Shown piece after piece: positions 44,996 to 57,034 of a stretch of 64,000 nucleotides of DNA. Position numbers and translations under genes: made by a program. The notes below the pieces were generated by a model. That model saw only the letters and a list, made by a program, of their open reading frames with translations, made no database searches and had not been told where the DNA came from. The stretch covers positions 248,001 through 312,000 of the forward strand of contig JAODTK010005842.1 in the NCBI GenBank assembly GCA_026419785.1, in the 5' to 3' direction. The stretch is from Sclerodactyla briareus. Taxonomy: Eukaryota > Echinodermata > Holothuroidea > Dendrochirotida > Sclerodactylidae. How positions within the stretch are numbered: the stretch's first letter is position 1; each line of letters begins with the position of its first letter.

Positions 44996-45594
44996 GTGAC
45001 TATAGAGAGAAAAGCCTACTAATGTTTTGGGGCAAAGTTCACGAGGGTCAGGACAAAAAATGTATGTATTATTCGCAAACTTTTTAGGAAATCTCAGGGG
45101 TTAAGGAGTACTGAGGAATTCCAATGGAATTCCAGCATTTCTTTCCATACTTCTAACACTTGGAGGATCTCGCAAAGTTTGGAATGAAAATTGTCCAAGA
45201 GTGGCAGCACTGTGTCTGTCAATACGAGGTCCACTGTGCTGTTAGCCTGCACCCGGGTAATGAGCGTCATACTATGGACAAACCTTGCTTATGAAACAGA
45301 AGTGTACCCACCTGTTACCTGACTGCTGTATATTTCTGAACCTCGCCGCCCTGGCCTGTATACGGCACTGTGTTACTGGAGTAGGGTGTAGTTGTAGGCC
45401 CCATTATTTAGGTTTGTAACATCTCTCTGACTTCACAACTAGCGCTGGAGACAGAATTAATACACACTATCAGGAGAGAGAAACTAACATTGAATCTGGG
45501 ACACATTGAGAGTAATCCGTATTCCCGGGAGGTCTCGTTTATTGTACTTTTTGTCTCCGTCTGAACAGTTTCAGGAGAGACTGTGGTCACTTTG

Positions 45595-45690
45595 TTTTGT
45601 GTGTCTTCTGTCTGCTGTCTGTCTGTCTGTCCGTCCGCTCGTCCTTCCGTCTGTACCTGTCTGTCTGTCCGTCCGTCTGTGCGTAGATAT
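45595..45690. repeat. GTCT/CCGT simple repeat
   Basis: An imperfect tetranucleotide stretch (tctgtctgtctgtccgtccg) repeats twice. Related acgaacgg strings occur near 26,400 and 52,950. No gene. Confidence 0.8.
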
Positions 45691-45959
45691 CTCCGAACCG
45701 TGGAAGCCATCATGTGGGACCTTCTTGTGGGAGGTGCCGTGAAGAGTTGCCCGCTGTGACATCACTTTTCGTCCCAAAATACCATTCCCCTCATTTCATA
45801 AATCTTGCATATTATGAAAATTTGGCCTGGAATCTTTGTGTACACGATATCTCTTGATCGGTAGATGCATTGGTGATGCCGTCAGGTTCTACCACTATAA
45901 AAAGTACCAAATCGATCAGATTCTGGCATGATATATGCTAATGAAGTAGTCTAAATTTG

Positions 45960-47290
45960 GCATAATTTCTGCGATATTTTGAGTTTGGTTGGATTTTGAC
46001 GAAACTTGGTGGAGATGGTTTATCTATCGTCCCAATAAATTTTACAGTAGGTCGAGGGCCCCAGAGGGTTCATTTAATTTTTACTAAAAATTCTGTCATT
46101 CAAGTTCACTCCGGGTCAAAACTGTTTTCTGGCCAAATCGAGAATTGCATATCCGTGAAGGCGGAAGCGTTTCACCATTGTGATATAATTGTTGACCTGC
46201 ATTGTGTGGACTCTGACCTCAATTTGACCTCTGTCGGTGTGGGTTGTCATGTGGTTAAAGGTGAGTCTTGAATAAATGTGCTTATTGAATTACACATTTG
46301 GGCGGTCCAGGGAATGCATTATGCATTCTAGGAGTGGATGCATCACATGGAGAGTAACACGTTTTATAAAAACCGCCATGTTCAATGGAAGGTCATAAGG
46401 TCACGTAGGTGTCAAAAACTGATTTTAGTACTTTTTGGCAAATAGCACTGGGCAGGTTCATCTAGATGCAAAAGGCTCCTAGGAGTGGAGGTATCAACAT
46501 TGAGAGGGACAATTTTAATAAAAACTGCCATGTCATTAAAGGTCCTTCAAGGTCATTAGGGGTCAAAAACTGTTGTCTGGCCATAATCGGAGAAGTGAAT
46601 TGAATATCTGTGAAGGCTGAAGGTTCACCAATGTGAAATATTGGTGACCGGCATGTGTGTGACGTCTGTCCTCAATTTTGACTTCTGTCGGGTGGTCATG
46701 GGTTAAGGTGAGTCGTGAATAAAGTGCTTCTTTAAGGAGTTAGGGGCAAAAAAAAAATAGAAACTGTTATTTTGGATATGTGATAGACCGTGGTGTGATT
46801 CATGGAGGAAAAACCAAACTTCCGCTTCGATCGGACTCTTACTTTGGTAGTAGTTCAAGGGTGTCAAAAGTTAATTTCATCGCTGTTTCGCAAGGACACA
46901 TTGGTGAGTGTCAGTGGAATGCATTATGCTTCTAGGAGTGGATGCATCACCTGGGAGTAACCAATTTTTATAAAAACCGCCATGTCATTTGAGGTCATTC
47001 CCAAGGTCACGTAGGGTCATAAACTGTTTTTAGTACTTCTTGGCAATATCATTGGGTGTGTTCATCAGGTTGCAAAATGCTCCTAGGCTAGGAGTGGATG
47101 TATCACATGAGAGTTACAATTTTCATACAAAACTGCCATGTCCTAAAGGTCATTCAAGGTCACTTAGGCTGTCAAAAACTGTTTTCTGGCCATATTCGGA
47201 GAATTAGAATTGAAGATCTGTGAAGGCTGGAAGGTTCACCATTGTGATATAATTGTGATCTGCATGTGTGTGACCTCTAAACCTCAATTT
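45960..47290 (+). repeat. Composite tandem repeat G, about 600 bp higher-order unit
   Basis: Blocks recur in order: aaaactgttttctggccatattcggag (46,105-46,150, 46,565, 47,180), gaaggctgaaggttcaccattgtgatat, ctaggagtggatgcatcacatgg (46,329, 46,484, 46,932, 47,090) and ataaaaaccgccatgtcatt...ggtcattcaaggtcac. The inner block repeats at about 155 bp and the whole at about 450-615 bp. There is no coding frame of note. Confidence 0.7.
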
Positions 47291-47499
47291 GTTTTTGAAT
47301 CCTAACTGCCACCAAATGCTATCAATTTTTTAAGTGGATTTAGGCCTGGGAAAGCTCTAGAAGCGGAGCTTCCGGGTGCTCGACCCCAGGACCAACCCAG
47401 GGCTTTTCCCCTGGACCCACAAGGGGCCCTAGGCGAGCCCCTTGATTCCAAGCCGTATGCGGATCGCTTCGCGATCGCAAAACAACGATGCCTCCACAT

Positions 47500-47605
47500 C
47501 GGCTTGGATCCTCCAAGAAAATTTTTGACCCCCCCCAAACATTTCGCCCGCCACTGTTGCCCCCCCCCCCCCCAAGTTGCCGACGCTGGCGTCGCCACGG
47601 CGACA
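47500..47605. repeat. Poly-C foldback repeat with GGCGACG border
   Basis: The order is accccccccaaacatttcgcccgccactgttg, a C run of about 14, aagttgccgacg, then ctggcgtcgccacggcgac. The flanking minus-strand 66-98 codon frames are shadows. Confidence 0.5.
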
Positions 47606-47619
47606 GTCTATCTCAGTTA

Positions 47620-48960
47620 GCGGGAGCATGGTAATTTCAATGTCATGATGCGGTACTGCCGATTTAGTACGCCACCAAACTCTGGATGAGAGGCCTGCAA
47701 ATGCCCTCCATAAATTTGTGATATGGTCCAGATGCTAAATGCGAACCCAAATGTCACAGAATATAATAGCCTAGGCCTAAGTCTAGAGTCGGGGGTAAGC
47801 CGCCCCACTTTTTATGGCAATAGGTACAGAAGCTGAGTCTTGTTACAATAACATGAAGGGGAAGGGGACTGTCAAACCCTGGGCAGGAACATGAGAAAGT
47901 GGGTGACCCCCTTGTTATTTGTTTCACACTGTAGTGTACCTTACCCTAAACGTCAGCATTCAGCAGAACTCACTTTTTGTAGCATGCGTTATTAAATTTG
48001 CCACGATATGTCAATGATTTTATAAGTTCAATTCATCAGTGTCTACGAAATTATAGAGACACAGAGGCAGTTAGAAGTGGGAGTGACTGAATTTGTTTTA
48101 AAGCTGTTGGTTTTCTTGATGGATTTTTTTTTGCCAACTTGCCCTTTTGAATGGAGTGGGTGTTCAGCCATTTTCTATTGCAGTTGCACTACATATGAAA
48201 GGCCACCTTATAATGTGAAAAAAAACTTCTGAAAGTAACCCCCTTGTCCCTGACACTCCTACTTTTTGCCTGAGACCAGGTGAAAATGTGGGATTATTCT
48301 GGGGACAGGATCAACAGAGTGGGTGCTTAGGTTTGCTGATACACTAGAACCTGATATTAGGGACCTGTTGGGACTTGGAAGCATTCTTGACCATGGTGAG
48401 GGTCAAAGGTCATCGAAGAGGCATGCTATAATTACCATTCTAGGCTATTTGGTGAAAAATTTTAAAAAACAATAATTTACAATTTCTGAAATATTATTTC
48501 TTAACTCTCCCGAGGTCCTAGCCTGACCTAGCCATATCAGATGCAGTGAATGAATTACTCACAGGCTGCATCTACCACCAGTGTCATGCAACTTTGAGGG
48601 CAATACCCCCCCCAAATTTTTTTTTTTTTTAGTTACAATAAAACTGGCATTCCCCTGATGAATCTGCACTAAAAACTTTAGTGTTGAGGTCTTGGATTGA
48701 CATAAGGGAGTTTTAAAATTCCGAATGGGTTCATGTGATGGTTATTTCCAGTTTCAGCCATACTGTCTCACCGCTTCAAGATATGGATGTTAGAAGTTTC
48801 ACGCAACTAAATTCAATTTCGAACAACCAAACGTAACATACAGCTTCCCTGACAGAAAACCTTGCAAATTTTCTAAAAAATCGAAGTCTGACTGACTCAT
48901 TCTGTTTAATTTTTATTGCCTTCTTTCAAAGTGTTCAAACCTCAAATTCCTTTTTCGCCC
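47620..48960. other. No feature recognised upstream of the kinase exon
   Basis: Single-copy-looking DNA with a T run at 48,619. The 5' exon of the kinase gene may lie here or further upstream; none is recognisable. Confidence 0.35.
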
Positions 48961-48962
48961 AG

Positions 48963-49148
48963 ATCCCCAGGACATCCAGTGAGCATAGCTTCCAGAGGCT
49001 ATGGTCTCGAACCTCGCGTAGGCGTCGGAGCGTGACGTCGATGACTGACCCCTACCTGGCCTCCCGGACCACCTGGCCCACCCCCGAGTGAGGCCATGTT
49101 CCTCCCAGAGTACGAGGTGTGCCCCAAGATGCAGAGAGGGATTACAAG
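48963..49148 (+). CDS. RSKR: RSKR-like kinase, N-terminal exon
   Basis: Between an acceptor (attcctttttcgcccag) and a donor (ACAAG|GTAGGG) the plus strand reads SSEHSFQRLWSRTSRRRRS, then MTDPYLASRTTWPTPE. After a one-base shift it reads MFLPEYEVCPKMQRGITR. Just before its kinase domain, the vertebrate kinase RSKR (SgK494, related to the S6 kinases) has a WP(V)P...(L)FLPE(F/Y).....+RG segment, which this matches. The stop in PTPE-TGA is due to the shift. The minus-strand 86-codon frame here is a shadow. RSKR's cellular role is little known. The kinase glycine loop follows in the exon at 56,080. Confidence 0.6.
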
Positions 49149-52100
49149 GTAGGGGACACAGTGTGCCATTCATCAGGTAGAAAAGGGAAATTTATAGAGA
49201 GTGGGAGTAATTGAAAGGAGAAAGAATAACATTAAAGGGTCGTTGAGATAATAGCTGAAGGAAAACGGAATGATACCTCCAAAGCTTTTGCATATGCGCA
49301 TTTGCACAAGATAAAAAAGCTCCATAATGCAATATTAAATGGTGTCCTATTTGCACTCAGCACAACTCTGCAAACTTTTCGATGAAAATTATGTAATTAG
49401 TATCACAACAACTAATTTCGTTCACTGATGAAAATCAGTAGTTTTCGATAGGGATGATAGTTACTTACTTTTGAAAGCGGACGACAGTAGAACTTCAACA
49501 ACTCATTTCCTTTATCAATAAAAGAGAGATTATTCTCTTCAGGGTCAACTACAGGTACGATATCGTACGATATTGCTCCGTGATTACTCTGTAAGGTAGT
49601 TTACTGAGCAGAATTAGAAAGAAAATGATGCGATCAACCTTTGCTGTTTGCAAATTGCTGTATGAATTGCCTCTTTAAAATTGGACTCGAATAATTGGGC
49701 ATCACTGATTTTCTGATGGTCCAAAAACTGTGATCAATGAATGAATTGCCCCCATAACCTCTGGCCGGCTGCATTTAATTGGATTTTAAGCTCTTTCAAC
49801 CTGGTCTTGACCAATTAAGTGAAATCCTTTTGGCCTCTTATTATTGTGGGCCGATGTCTATTAGCTGCTTGAAGTACCCCAGTATGAGTCAGTTCTGCGG
49901 TCATATGACTGAACACATTTAATTATGGGATTCTGAAGGTAATTGTCCACATCATGGGGTATTATCATTGTAGGGGTCAACAACTGTCTGGGATCAACAG
50001 ACACCTATGAGAAAAAGCTCCTTTCATCCTTTGAAATATTCAAGAAAATAAACACATGATATTGAAAATGAATGGCATCGTTCGATAATACCTCATCTCA
50101 AGAAGAACTTCAGTCAAAATTACAGTAGTTTATGAAATCATTTCCATTTTTGAAAAAATTGGTGATACATTCGGCAAATTTTCCACAAAAGAGCTGGTCG
50201 GCCGTGGGCCTGTAACAAATTTTGTCGTTTCGTTTTCACCACATGGAACTATTCCACAAAATAACAAATTTGGACTTAATACTAATTGTTTTCAAACATA
50301 TGTTTTCAAAATGGACAGTTTTTATAACAGTCAATCAAATAGATTACTACAGTATGGAAGGCTACAAATGGGCTTGACAGGAGGACATGGAATAAAGGGG
50401 CTGATATGTAACTTTAAAACTTTGGAAAGGGAGGTATTTGCTACTGTAGTGTACAATGTACATGTTTGAAGGAGGTGAATACCACCTGGTGGTGATAGTT
50501 CGATGCCGGCCAGGCTAATTAAGTACTAGTCAATTGCCATTGCATGACGCACCCCAATACCCTGGGCAATGTCAGAAGTCAAGTTTGAGTCCTGTCGATC
50601 TAAGTGGACTCTCATGTGCAAACCACTTTCCCACAAATGTTCAGTCACAAAGCTGACTCTAGGATTCGTTCAATTAACTCAGGATTATGCAAGGAAATAG
50701 AGAATTCGGCCTGATGTGGTCATTTTCAAGGATCCAGTCATCTAGTGACTGAGGGGTGCGTCAATGTACAGTGATGTATGACCAACTGTTGACAATGACT
50801 GAATTTTGTTCCAGTCGAGGGTGTGTCATGGACAAGTGCAATCTAGACTACATGTGTCATGTGCAAGCCTGCAAGGGTTCTACACTAACCATAACAAACG
50901 TATCAGTGAGCAGATTCCCTTATTCACTCCTCCGAGCCAGATCGTGGAGGACCCTGACCATTTGAGGCAATTTCATGCAGGCCATCAAAATTGTTGTGTC
51001 CTTAACGCAATCTGGGTTTGCCTAGACCCCGCCTAATGAACTGAACTGTTTGTTGATAATTCATTAATTTGCTTGATAGTCATCTACTGGCATTGTAGTC
51101 CATGTGAGATATTTCTTCCTAAACCAGCACAAGTGAACAGAGGACATATCAACCCCCCCCGCACATACCCGACCATAAAATTTGAAGCTTCTAGCATGTT
51201 GGCTCTGTTAATCACTTGTGTTACCTTTCAGAAATTGAGCTTAGGATCCATTTTTTTCTATTGCAGCTCATTCTATATGAGCTCAAACACTTAAATGTTC
51301 AACACAAAAAACAACAACAACACACGAAATAGTAGTGTACAATTTGATTCGATTTGATTTCTACGGGTTCAGTAAGCCAACTAATGCTCATCGAGAACCC
51401 TGGCCGTATTGATCGTGGATGAGCACCGGCGATAACACCCCTTCTCTCTTGTCAACTAGTGCTCAGATGATACTGAGACAGCGGGTGGTAAACCAATCCC
51501 ACCTGCTCCCGGGAACGCATTTTAACGGTCCCGTCCCCAAGGACTATCCGTGAACTCCAGGAACCGACCCCTTTCTCGGAACCTGAGGAGAGAATTCAAG
51601 TTCAACGTGACTGCTCACAGGCACAGCCGGCAGACGAGACTTACTGCAAATACTCCGTAACAATCCCTTAACTGCATAAAATCCACTGTATCACAGTGTA
51701 ACCGATGAAGTGAGAACCAAGACTAAGAAGACCTCGCCCATCGCAACTGCAAATGCGCCACCTTGGAAAATCGTCAGGTGACTGCTGGAACTCGAACCCG
51801 GAATTATTTGATTGTAAAGTGTCACTGATACCACTCCTACCATTCTTCCGCCTACTTTTAACAGTAACTGAAACACCCAAGGCATTGCCAGAGACAGAGG
51901 AGGGCGGAGTTAAAAAACCCAACAGCTGCTTCATCTTCCCGCCAAGTCGGCTAAAACAGCATGTGCTTGGTGTGCGCTAACCACTGACAGCAACTAGTTG
52001 GCCTGCTAGAGAACACCATGCAAGGTGCATATAAAAAGTACAGTAGCCTGTCCTGCTTAACAGTTCAATACAACAGCACATAAAGTTCAGCAGTCGCAGT

Positions 52101-52780
52101 TGCACTGATGGCACTCTGCGATTATTATTAAATAACGGTACAATCTTACCGACCTCGTGACCCAGCCCAGGCTAACAAGTGCAAGTCGGAACGTCTTGGT
52201 AGTCTGCGGACAGCAAAATTCCTTTGGCGAATACATTGCATGTCTTTCGCCATTTCACATTTATCGTTTGTTCAAATTTACCAGACCTCTACTGACAATC
52301 TGTCATAACCCATGGTAATGACTTGGAACATGTCTAACCACATGTGGCCTAATATTTGCTATCAGTGCCCATTCTTAAGCCTGTGGCAGTGAACAGTGGG
52401 ACCCACACACTTCCCACAAGAAATGAATATCTAAACCTTGTTGACACTCATTTTTATAGTTGAACCACTCCACAAGTTACCATTGAAGAGCATTGAGGTA
52501 GGGGGAATGGGGGGGGGGAAGGGCACAAGCCCCCAATTGCTAGGTCATCCCTGAGGAATTGGAGGAGATGTCATTAAAACAAATCCTGTGGAGGCAGGTG
52601 CTAATGTAAACTAGGGCGAGATGTGAGTGAAGACAACATGTCCCCCCCTGGTCAATGGTGTTTATTGTGTGAACTATTCTGCAAAACTGGACCTTCTGAC
52701 AGATAAGATAAAACACAGCTCAGCAGAGGATGGAGTACTGTAAACAAACTTGTCGGGCAGTAGAAGAGCTCAAAATAAAG
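49149..52780. other. Probable kinase-gene intron, no firm exon
   Basis: One plus-strand frame is worth noting. After ctgaattttgttccag at about 50,817 it reads SRVCHGQVQSRLHV, then GFYTNHNKRISEQIPLFTPP, then SQIVEDPDHLRQFHAG, ending at 51,036. It has good composition but no recognisable family and no clear donor. The rest is AT-rich DNA plus the SINE-like segment near 51,700-51,870 and G/C runs at 52,498-52,535. Confidence 0.35.
51700..51870 (-). mobile_element. Possible tRNA-derived SINE
   Basis: The minus strand at about 51,850-51,780 has an A-box-like atggtaggagtggtatcagtg and a B-box-like ccgggttcgagttcc, about 35 bp apart, as in tRNA-headed SINEs. The body extends to an undefined end near 51,400. 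Confidence 0.33.
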
Positions 52781-52789
52781 TTGCAATTG

Positions 52790-53235
52790 AGGTAATTAAT
52801 GGAATTTAATTAAAAAAATCTAATAAAAACTATGCGAACATAAATGTAGCTAAGCTAAGCCAGTGTCAAGCTTCATCCACCCACCAAGTTTTTCAACCAT
52901 GCTGATCGCATGTATGGTTAGAAGTAGAGGAACGTGAAGAACAGAAGGACCGAAGAACGAACGATACGACACGGACGGAGAGGACATGATGACTTGTAGA
53001 GCTGCTCTCTCCCCGCGTAATGGGGATTTAATTAAAATCTAATAACACTAACTGGCGAACATAATGTAGCCAAGGCTAGCCAGTAGCAAGCTTCATCCAC
53101 CCCCCAAGTTTTTCAATCAACCTGATCGCATGTATGGTTTAGATAGTTATGAATGAACGTGACGAACAGAAGGGAACAGACTACGAACGACGACGGACGG
53201 AGAGACATGAGACTTGTAGGGCTGCTCTGCTCTCC
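52790..53235 (+). repeat. Tandem repeat H, two units of about 230 bp
   Basis: Two copies (from 52,800 and from 53,028) share ggatttaattaaaatctaataa, then gcgaacataatgtagc, caagcttcatccaccc, ccaagtttttcaa, tgatcgcatgtatggtt, acgacggacggagagacatga and acttgtagggctgctctctc. Confidence 0.82.
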
Positions 53236-53239
53236 CGCA

Positions 53240-54980
53240 GCTAAAAACAAAAGGAATTGATCACATGGCTTGTACAGGCACCCTGTTTGCATAGCAACAA
53301 GTGACCTTGGCCTCTGACTCTGCCCTGATTAATTAGCCCAAGCTGTTTCTATGCAATCGGCTACATAAGCCCGCATACAGGGAGAAAGGCAGAGGAGCAG
53401 AAATCCTAAAATGGATTCGTAGAATGATTGCTGCTGCCCTGTGTACAGTCCCAACGTCAAGAGACATATTCACATGATCATTGGCTTTAAAGTGTTTACT
53501 TTTTTTCATTGAAAGGTTTTGGCTTGAATACTATTATAGTATGTAAATATTAGAGCTGTAAAAGGACTTGTGTTCGCATGTTGATTACCAGTACTGTTTA
53601 TACGATTGGTGTTTGAGTGAAACTGTTCATAATGTTCCTTTGGAGGTGCTCTTTTCAGCTTGTTTGCAGTTTTTTTTAATGCAATGTCATATAGTGTCGT
53701 TGAAGTTGAAACAGTAATATCTGATAAAAAGAAGCATTAACCACCCCAAAACAGTCATTCTTTCGTGAGTTTGACCAAAATTGAATTATTGACTTTTAGG
53801 ATATCTTTGACCATGTTCAGGTAAAAGTCATAGGTCATTAAAGGGGCACAATAGGCTACTCTGTGCAATTTGCCTTTTGCTCTCTCAATTGGTCATTCTC
53901 CGATGGATGTTGACATCATCACTGGCATGTACAGTATGTACATCACAGTATCAACCGTAAATACAAGCAATGGTGTAGTTTGGCTACTACTTATCAGGAG
54001 TGTATTAATTATATTCTCAAGCCACAACCCACAAGCCTCATCTCCACCCTCTCAAAAGTTGGTGAGAGAGGGTGGGGGTACAGTCATTGCCAATACTGGA
54101 AATTTGTCAAAATGTTAAGTCATGTATGAGCACTGTGAAGAAGTGGATGGTTGTCGGATGAATGTCCACCCCCCCTCTTCCCCCCCCCCCCCCCCTCCAT
54201 TGACCCCTACTTGGTGATGCCCATGATGGACATTTTCCCTATTGAATAGTAGTGACTCACTGACTCAAGTCACTGAGATAAATCAAGATCCCTGAGTCAC
54301 TCTTTTATTGTTAAGAAAGAATTTGGTCATTATTCAGCCTTAGAGGGCTGCTTCACTAGATTTTATTGCCTGTCAATATAGTTTAATATTGACTTGGTTT
54401 GGCGAAACCTATGTCAACATTTGTTCCAAGAAAAATCAAATATGTGAAATGGCATCAGTAGTTGACTATAGGCCTATCACTGTATATGACCATCTTGACC
54501 CAGTGGTTAAATGTACTTTGTGCCGAAGAGCATTGTATATATCCAGTTGTCAATTAATCACACATCGGTTTGTCTATCTTTCCTCCCACCCAAAATCACC
54601 ACCCAGCTCTCTAAGTTAGCGATCAAATGCGTTGTTAAAGGAATATTGATTGGACGAGTCTCCCTGCAGACGCAGAGCGGTGAGAATACTGCCCTGGCAG
54701 GCCCGACCGAGGCTGTTTATCAAACATAATGGGGGTCGACAGGAATGAGTAATATTTCAGGGTTGGTTAAATGCAATGTGAGGTGACTAATTCCTGGCAA
54801 AACTGAACCAGTTATGGTTATTGACTGCGTTCAGTCCGTGCAGATGGTACTCCCTTCATTGAATGCAACGTTTCTTGCTCATTACAAATGAGGGCTTGTT
54901 GAGCCATTTGCTGTGTATATTAAAATATCACATCATGTGCACCTCTTCATCACAGTAGAGTTAAAAAATGGTGTAATAGC
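53240..54980. other. No gene seen
   Basis: Probable intron of the kinase gene. A C run is at 54,181-54,195. Frames at 53,870 and 54,389 have no motif. Confidence 0.35.
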
Positions 54981-54984
54981 ACAG

Positions 54985-55460
54985 CATTATATCCCCGCAA
55001 ACTTCAAGTGTTGGGGATATCATGGTTTTGGGGTTCAAGACGCCTCTATGGCCGCCCACATGGGAAATTTTAGGCGTTAGCGCCAAAACTCTTTAACACT
55101 CTATCCACTTGCTCTGAAACTTGGTACACATGCTGTTCTAGTAAAATCTGGATGAGTTTGGAAGTGTGCATAACTGCATGTCTGCTGCCCTCGACTTTTG
55201 ATGGTGTTTAAAAAAAACACTGATTTACACTTGTGGGTGAAAGACTAAAGGTTGGTCTGCGCCAAAATTTTCAATGGGTCACAGGAGGTCAAGTTTGTAT
55301 AATTATGGGATTTTTTTCTAAATTTGTTGTATTGAGAGAAATGGAGAATATGGACTACATACAGTTTGTCGATGAACAAAAAGCGTAGGTCATTCAAGTT
55401 ACTGGAGTCAGATGGACATGATTTAAGTGCTTTCTACAAATGAGGACCAAAGGTTAATTT
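54985..55460 (-). repeat. Repeat family B, reverse copy
   Basis: It begins at the terminal hairpin (attatatccccgcaaacttcaagtgttggggatatcatgg, 54,988-55,028). It continues on the minus strand with aactctttaacactctatcca, gctctgaaacttggtacacatgct and gggtcacaggaggtcaagttt. Compared with 1-435 it lacks a clear tandem core. A separate C-rich segment (tttgcccccc) lies at 55,550-55,610. Confidence 0.68.
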
Positions 55461-56079
55461 GTGAGGGATATAACATCAGTGGTTTACTGTCTACATTTCT
55501 AGTTTATATATGATGTGTGAGTGTGAATGTCTCCTATTTTTACTATCTATCTTGGCCCCTCGACTTTGGCCCCCAGGTTTTTTCCCCCTTCGGACTTTGC
55601 CCCCCAATGTTCTGAGGATGCAGTAGAAAATTAAAAATGTTACTTGCATACACTACAGAATGTCACATTACATGGGGAAGAAAAACATACATGAAGCTCA
55701 CCACAGATAGTTACGTTTTATAGGAATGAACTCAGAATAACCAAATCTTTGTATTTTTATTGGTTCTGTGAGAAGTGAATGTTGGATCAAGTAGTGTAAG
55801 GCTTTGAAAGATCCTAGAAAGTTACTGGGCACAATGGTGGAGGGACCAATAGCACTTGAAGAGATTCTCCATAGATGTCTTTTATACCATATATCATAAA
55901 CTGGGGATATATGCCAGGTCATGGTCCTGAGCCAAGGACGGGAGGGTGGGGTAGGGGAGGGCCGGGGGTGAGGAGTTCCCATGTTGCGACACTGTATGCA
56001 GCCAACTCCTGCCTACGGAGATCAGTGCAAATGGCAAGGTTTGATCACTGTGTTTACATACTTCTGTTTTTATTCACAG

Positions 56080-56164
56080 TTTCTTCATCAAATCAACAAA
56101 GGCGCTTACGGGCAGGTTGTCAAAGTGTGGAGAGACAGTCGATGGCCAGGTATTCGCAATGAAG
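56080..56164 (+). CDS. RSKR: RSKR-like kinase, glycine-loop exon
   Basis: A short exon has a textbook acceptor (ttctgtttttattcacag) and donor (AAG|GTGAGT). It reads FLHQINKGAYGQVVKVWRDS, and after removing one extra base DGQVFAMK. This is the start of a protein kinase domain: the glycine-rich loop (I-x-K-G-A-Y-G-x-V) that holds ATP phosphates, and the beta-3 Ala-Met-Lys whose lysine binds ATP. The exon is 85 nt where 84 would keep the frame, so a single inserted base explains the break. It follows the N-terminal exon on the same strand. Further kinase exons (catalytic HRD, DFG) are not in the window. Confidence 0.75.
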
Positions 56165-57030
56165 GTGAGTAACATGAATACTATATGATATAGGTGCAAT
56201 AATATATACAGTATTCATTCCGATAAACGCTCAGGGCCCTTGCAAAGTTTCCAGGAGGGGCGCTACGAGAGTATAACTTTTACCATAAATTGGGGAGGGC
56301 GGGTTGTAGAGGGCGGCGGCGGATGTAATGCATGTTGTTGGAAACAGCAATTACATTGTTGCTTCAAATGGCGATATTTTAACGGTGTTCACGTACATAG
56401 TGTCAATTCCCGAGTAATAAATGTCGCCAATTTCTGCAGCACATGTGTTGTGGTAATCGACCTGCATTGCAAAAGTGGGTGGGCGCTACGGGCGAAGGCG
56501 CTTAGGGAATGAATACGGGAGTTATAGGGTGTGTCTGCAGGCCATTATAAGAATCCTAATTTGAATTGATGTAGATATAGATGCTCAAAACATGGGGGGG
56601 GATCTAAGGCATTCTCGTCTATCATGAGAGAGGTGACTAAACACGGAGTGTTCAGTTTTCAACTAGAAACTGGACAGAGTTATATCTTCATTGTCACCGT
56701 ATATTATAATTTATTAGCGATGTAAGGTGTGTAAGTGAGACCTGTTTTTGAATTGAATAGGTACATTATCAATTTATCATCTCACCCCGTGATTGTATGG
56801 GAAGTTGGAAGTTGCCGTCTACTTGTGGAAGTTGCCGTCTACCTGTGGAAAGTTGGAGGTTTGAAACTAACACTCAAATTGCAGCAGGTTGCTTCGAAAC
56901 TGATACGTAGATGAAAAAGAGCGAATTTCATAACCCAATATCTCAAAATTAGAGTTTTGAACTCATCTCGTTCTTGTTTTATTTACATTAAACAAGCAAT
57001 TTAAAGTGTTGCATACCCAGCAAATATGGG
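56165..57030. other. No exon seen; short duplicated 22-mer
   Basis: Intron or intergenic DNA. A 22-bp unit (ggaagttgccgtctacttgt) occurs twice at 56,811-56,850 and begins a third time. Confidence 0.5.
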
Positions 57031-57034
57031 ACGG

